In this document: positions 61,033-64,000 of the stretch, one piece after another | Layout of the letters: each line of letters starts with the position of its first letter | Position numbering within the stretch: the first letter of the stretch is position 1 | Origin: Archangium sp. | GTDB taxonomy: Bacteria > Myxococcota > Myxococcia > Myxococcales > Myxococcaceae | NCBI GenBank assembly: GCA_030695565.1 | Contig: JAUYRZ010000074.1 | Location: 62,001 to 126,000 of the forward strand | Direction of reading: 5' to 3' | DNA: 64,000 nt | Notes under the pieces: model-generated | Seen by the model: only the letters and a program-made list of their open reading frames with translations | Told to the model about the DNA's origin: nothing | Database searches by the model: none | Made by a program: the position numbers and the translations under genes

Positions 61033-61424
61033 AGGTTCTCCTCGATACGAACGCGTACGTGGCGTTGCGACGCGGGGACGAGGCGGTGGCTGAGTTCGTG
61101 CGCGACGCCGAGAAGGTCGTCTTCTCTGCAATCGTGGCGGGAGAGCTTCTCCACGGGTTTCGAAACGGCACGCGTGCACCAGAAAACACGAAAGAACTCG
61201 CCCGATTTCTCGAGCGACCCGAGGTGCTGTTCGTGCCCGTTGGTTGGGACAGCGCCGACAGATTCGGGCGAATCGCCACCGGCCTGCGCAAGCAGGGCAC
61301 GCCCATTCCGACCAACGACGTGTGGATCGCTGCGCATGCCATGGAAACGGGCGCCGACCTGATCTCCTTCGACCGGCACTTCGCACACGTGCACGGGCTG
61401 GCGTGGATCCTCCCCGGCGCGTGA
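61029..61424 (+). CDS. VapC/FitB-type PIN-domain toxin ribonuclease
   Basis: A 131-residue PIN-domain protein from GTG 61029. The four acidic residues of the family are present: D6 (LLDTNAY), E39 (VAGELLHGF), D97 (PTNDVWIAAHA) and D115 (ISFDRHF). These bind Mg2+/Mn2+ and cleave RNA. Coupled to the antitoxin by GTGA, as expected for a type II toxin-antitoxin module. Confidence 0.93.
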   Translation: MKVLLDTNAYVALRRGDEAVAEFVRDAEKVVFSAIVAGELLHGFRNGTRAPENTKELARFLERPEVLFVPVGWDSADRFGRIATGLRKQGTPIPTNDVWIAAHAMETGADLISFDRHFAHVHGLAWILPGA

Positions 61425-61435
61425 GGGCAGGCTGC

Positions 61436-61441
61436 TAGGGT
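61436..61441 (+). promoter_or_regulatory. -10-like hexamer TAGGGT upstream of ATG 61452
   Basis: TAGGGT ends 10 bases before ATG 61452. No clear ribosome site lies between, so a leaderless or very short leader is possible. Confidence 0.4.
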
Positions 61442-61451
61442 CCGCTCCGTC

Positions 61452-62786
61452 ATGCGCGCGAAGGACAAGTGCCCCTCTTGTTTCCAGCCCGTCTCGCCGA
61501 CGGACTTTCTGTGCGCGAACTGCGAGCTGATTCTCGACGCCTCGCAGGTGCCCGAGCGGCCGGTGGGCGACGTCAGCGTGGTGCGCCGCATGCTGGAGGC
61601 CCCGCAGCGCGGCATGACCGCGGGCAAGCCGAACCCCAGACCGCCCCGCTCTTCACCCACCGAAGGAATGGAAGGCCCGACCAAGAAGCTCGACCTCGGG
61701 CCTGAGCTCAGCGGCGTGCCCGTGGTGGTCGCCACGCTCACCGGTAAGGCGGTGCAGCTCAGCGAGTTCGAAGCCTGGGTGGTCTCGCTCATCGACGGCC
61801 TGAGCGACGCGGTGGGCCTCGCGAAGAGTGCGGGCGTGCGTGAGCTCGAGCTGCGCGTGGTGCTGCGCACGCTGCAGGAGAAGAAGGTCATCGACTTCGC
61901 CGACGAGCCACTCAGCGACGCCGACCTCGACATGCCGCAGGTGCTGGGCACGCTCGACGAAGAGGATGAGCTGCAGACCGCGCCGGGTCTGCCCGATCCG
62001 CGGCAGTTCGGCGCGAACACGGATCGCCGTGATGGCCGCTTCGTGGCGCCGCCTTCGAAGGCCGCCTCGCACGCGAACATTCCTCCGATGCCGGAGAACC
62101 TGCCGCTCGCTCCGCCTCGGGCCGCCGTGGTCATTCCGCCGATTCCCGACAACCTGCCCCTGGCGCCGCCTCCGCGAGAGCCCATCGTCACCGGCAGACG
62201 AGGTCCCCTCATTCGTGCGGGACGGGCTGCGATGCTGCCGGCCGGGGGTGACCTCCCGACGGCTCCCGGGGGAAACGGTGTGGCCGGGCCCTACCCCTCG
62301 GTGCCGGCCGAAGAACGCACCGGGCTTCCCCCGGCGCGCGCGGTGTCGACCCGCCCGCCCGCACCGCCGCTCCCGAAACCCGAGCGCACCGACCCGCGCA
62401 TCGCATACTCCGGCAACGTCAACCGCAAGGTGCTCGACGCGCTGGCGAAGGTGAAGCGGGTCGAAGCGCCTGCATCAGCGAACCCGCAGAAGGAGCTGCC
62501 GGTCGCCGACGTGCTCGCCCGCGACACCTTGCAGGTCGCCCTGCGCATGGAACAGGGAGGCCGGCTCGACGAAGCCATCCGCTTCCTGGAAAAATCCATC
62601 GCGCAGAGCCCCGAAGCCGCTTCGCTCTACAACCGCCTGGGCATCATCCTCATGCGCGAGCGCGCCGACTTTCGCAGGGCCGAGACGCTCATCCGCAAGG
62701 CCATCGAGCTGGCGCCCGACAACACGGTCTATTCGACCAACCTGCAGCAGGTGCTCTCGAACCAGGCGCTGCGCTCCCACCGTTGA
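61452..62786 (+). CDS. Zinc-ribbon/TPR-repeat protein of unknown function
   Basis: A 444-residue cytoplasmic protein: N-terminal zinc ribbon C7-x2-C10 / C21-x2-C24 (CPSC, CANC), a winged-helix-like segment (about 85-160, FEAWVVSLIDGLSDAVGLA), a long Pro-rich linker (NIPPMPENLPLAPP repeats), and C-terminal TPR repeats (about 360-435, RMEQGGRLDEAIRFLEKS then FRRAETLIRKAIELAP). This layout is common in myxobacterial regulatory or protein-interaction proteins. No promoter other than TAGGGT is seen. Function unknown. Confidence 0.8.
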   Translation: MRAKDKCPSCFQPVSPTDFLCANCELILDASQVPERPVGDVSVVRRMLEAPQRGMTAGKPNPRPPRSSPTEGMEGPTKKLDLGPELSGVPVVVATLTGKAVQLSEFEAWVVSLIDGLSDAVGLAKSAGVRELELRVVLRTLQEKKVIDFADEPLSDADLDMPQVLGTLDEEDELQTAPGLPDPRQFGANTDRRDGRFVAPPSKAASHANIPPMPENLPLAPPRAAVVIPPIPDNLPLAPPPREPIVTGRRGPLIRAGRAAMLPAGGDLPTAPGGNGVAGPYPSVPAEERTGLPPARAVSTRPPAPPLPKPERTDPRIAYSGNVNRKVLDALAKVKRVEAPASANPQKELPVADVLARDTLQVALRMEQGGRLDEAIRFLEKSIAQSPEAASLYNRLGIILMRERADFRRAETLIRKAIELAPDNTVYSTNLQQVLSNQALRSHR

Positions 62787-62852
62787 CCCTCATGTAGGCG
62801 AAGGTTTCGCGAGCCGTTCAGTGGGGCTGAAGGCTCTACTCAAAGTACGCCC

Positions 62853-63440
62853 ATGGAGCTCCGCAACCCCCGGCCAGCACTGCGAATCGTCGACGGCGCC
62901 ACCGCCGAAGCGGCGCTCGTGCGGGCGGCGGCCCAGGGCGACAACAGCGCCAGCGAGCGGCTCTACCTCGCCTGCGCTCCCGACCTGACCCGCTGGGTGT
63001 CGCGGGTGGTGCTCGGCTCGGCCGACGCGCAGGACATCGTGCAGGACACGTTCGTCGCGGCCTTCACGCAGCTCAAGTCACTCAAGCAGCCCGAAGCGTT
63101 TCGAGGCTGGCTGCGCACCATCGCGCTGACGCACATTCGCCGGCGCTTCCGCACGCAGCGGCTGTTGCGCCGGCTGGGGTTCAGCGCGGCCGAACCGTTC
63201 GAGGTCGAAGCCATCATCAGCGACGACGCGCCGGCCGAGGTGGTCACCGAGGTGCGCCAGGTGGCGAGCCTGCTGCGCCAGCTGCCCGCCGATGAAGCGC
63301 TCGCGCTCGTCTTGCGGCGCGTCGAAGGCTACCGGCTCGAAGAGATCGCCGAACACTTGAACTTGTCGTTGGCCACCGTGAAGCGGCGGCTCGCAGCGGC
63401 TGAAGCCCACTTTCAGGCCCTGCAGGAGGTGCAGTCATGA
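62853..63440 (+). CDS. ECF-family RNA polymerase sigma factor
   Basis: A 195-residue extracytoplasmic-function sigma-70 factor. Region 2 (about 35-105) has ADAQDIVQDTFVAAFT and LKQPEAFRGWLRTIALTHIRRRF; region 4 (about 135-190) has LPADEALALVLRRVEGYRLEEIAEHLNLSLATVKRRLA. It probably controls its own operon. The stop overlaps the ATG of the FecR-like gene (ATGA), the usual sigma/anti-sigma arrangement. Confidence 0.95.
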   Translation: MELRNPRPALRIVDGATAEAALVRAAAQGDNSASERLYLACAPDLTRWVSRVVLGSADAQDIVQDTFVAAFTQLKSLKQPEAFRGWLRTIALTHIRRRFRTQRLLRRLGFSAAEPFEVEAIISDDAPAEVVTEVRQVASLLRQLPADEALALVLRRVEGYRLEEIAEHLNLSLATVKRRLAAAEAHFQALQEVQS

Positions 63441-64000
63441 TTCCACGACGTCCACTCTCGGAGTTCGTGAACCCGCCCGAGGTGAACTCGGCGGAGCTGC
63501 ACGTCGAATGGCACGAGGTGCGCCGCCGGGTGCGCCGTCATCGTCAGGTCCGTGTTGCGGCAGTGGCCGCCGCGGGGTTGCTGCTCGTCGGCGCCGTCGC
63601 CGGCGTGGTGCTCCGCTCGAACGAAGTCACCCTCTTCGCAGGTCAACAGGCCCTCGCCCTCGACGCGCCCCGCTCACTGACCCTCATCGATGGTTCCGAA
63701 GTTCAGCTCGCCGTCGGCGCGCAGATCGATCTCACGCTCGCCGATGATCGGGAAGTGGTGGTGGTGCTCCAGCGGGGGCGCGCTTCGTTCGACGTGACCA
63801 AACGGCCCTCGCGCCGGTTCGTGGTGAAGGCCGACTCCATCGAAGTGCGCGTGGTGGGCACCAGGTTCGCGGTGCGCCGTGACGGCCGCGCGGTCGAAGT
63901 GGAGGTCGAACGCGGCATCGTCGAGGTGCGTGAAGGTGACGTGGTGAAGCGGCTGGTGAAGGGTGAACGCTGGGCCCGCGTGCTCCCGCTGGCCGAAGCC
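63437..64000 (+). CDS. FecR-like anti-sigma/signal-transducer protein, 3' truncated by the window edge
   Basis: Reads from ATG 63437 to the window end (188 codons). N-terminal cytoplasmic part (about 1-40, Arg-rich), one transmembrane helix (about 40-58, VAAVAAAGLLLVGAVAGVV), then a periplasmic FecR domain (about 70-175) with LTLIDGSEVQLAVGAQID, LQRGRASFDVTKRPSRRFVV, and VVGTRFAVRRDG. FecR-type proteins receive signals from a TonB-type receptor and control the partner ECF sigma factor. The C-terminus is off the window. Confidence 0.9.
   Translation, partial: MIPRRPLSEFVNPPEVNSAELHVEWHEVRRRVRRHRQVRVAAVAAAGLLLVGAVAGVVLRSNEVTLFAGQQALALDAPRSLTLIDGSEVQLAVGAQIDLTLADDREVVVVLQRGRASFDVTKRPSRRFVVKADSIEVRVVGTRFAVRRDGRAVEVEVERGIVEVREGDVVKRLVKGERWARVLPLAEA

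Overview
The window is a GC-rich (high-sixties percent by eye), densely coded bacterial chromosome segment, most likely from a myxobacterium or close relative (Myxococcota). Reasons: strong G/C bias at third codon positions; many two-component proteins; Asp/Gly-rich lipoproteins with runs such as PDAG/EPDGG; two copies of the HXXSHH (DUF1552) plus DUF1587/1592/1588/1585 gene pair that is typical of Myxococcota and Planctomycetes; and an orphan secretin. No tRNA, rRNA, CRISPR array, transposase or phage block was recognised. Neither edge is a natural boundary: the first gene and the last gene run off the window.

Layout. 1-6009 is a co-directional signalling cluster: a CheR-PAS-type histidine kinase fragment coupled by ATGA to a NarL-type regulator, then a receiver with two LuxR helix-turn-helix domains, a receiver that has lost its phospho-acceptor Asp, a normal receiver, and an alpha/beta-hydrolase-like protein that has lost its Ser and His. 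A perfect 13-bp hairpin terminator closes it. 6075-13417 holds an erythromycin-esterase-family protein, an unknown helical protein, a receiver, a CBS pair protein, a DJ-1/PfpI protein and a PAS-GAF-GAF kinase. 13504-17344 is envelope and stress functions: Hsp20, TPM plus LemA, a small Cys protein and an HtrA protease.

17500-23531 holds an ArsR-type regulator divergent from a DUF1624 membrane protein, a Ycf48-like beta-propeller, a Gly-repeat lipoprotein and a peptidoglycan-binding M15-like peptidase. 23594-31202 is a leftward block: DUF1552, DUF1592-type, an MBOAT acyltransferase and a 976-residue protein with two SGNH esterase domains. 31346-34991 has a small lipoprotein, a gene remnant, a GspD-like secretin and an unknown protein. 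35250-38062 is a phospholipase D-VTT fusion coupled to an endonuclease/phosphatase-family protein. 38040-43056 is a hybrid kinase facing a YfiR-like protein plus TonB-dependent receptor.

43066-50873 contains a di-heme peroxidase-like protein with a small secreted partner, an aminotransferase, a lipoprotein and the second DUF1552/DUF1592-type pair. 51013-58162 has a ChaN-like protein coupled to a molybdopterin oxidoreductase, two coupled lipoproteins, a GT-C glycosyltransferase and a four-helix membrane protein. 58213-64000 has a large Cys-rich lipoprotein hydrolase, a VapBC-type toxin-antitoxin pair, a zinc-ribbon/TPR protein, and an ECF sigma factor coupled to a FecR-like regulator cut by the window end.

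Three cross-cutting features stand out. Several proteins keep a fold but lose key catalytic residues. A short palindromic intergenic repeat occurs at least three times, once forming the end of a coding sequence. At least six genes have a TANNNT-like hexamer only 6-10 bases before the start codon, often without a visible Shine-Dalgarno sequence, suggesting leaderless transcription.
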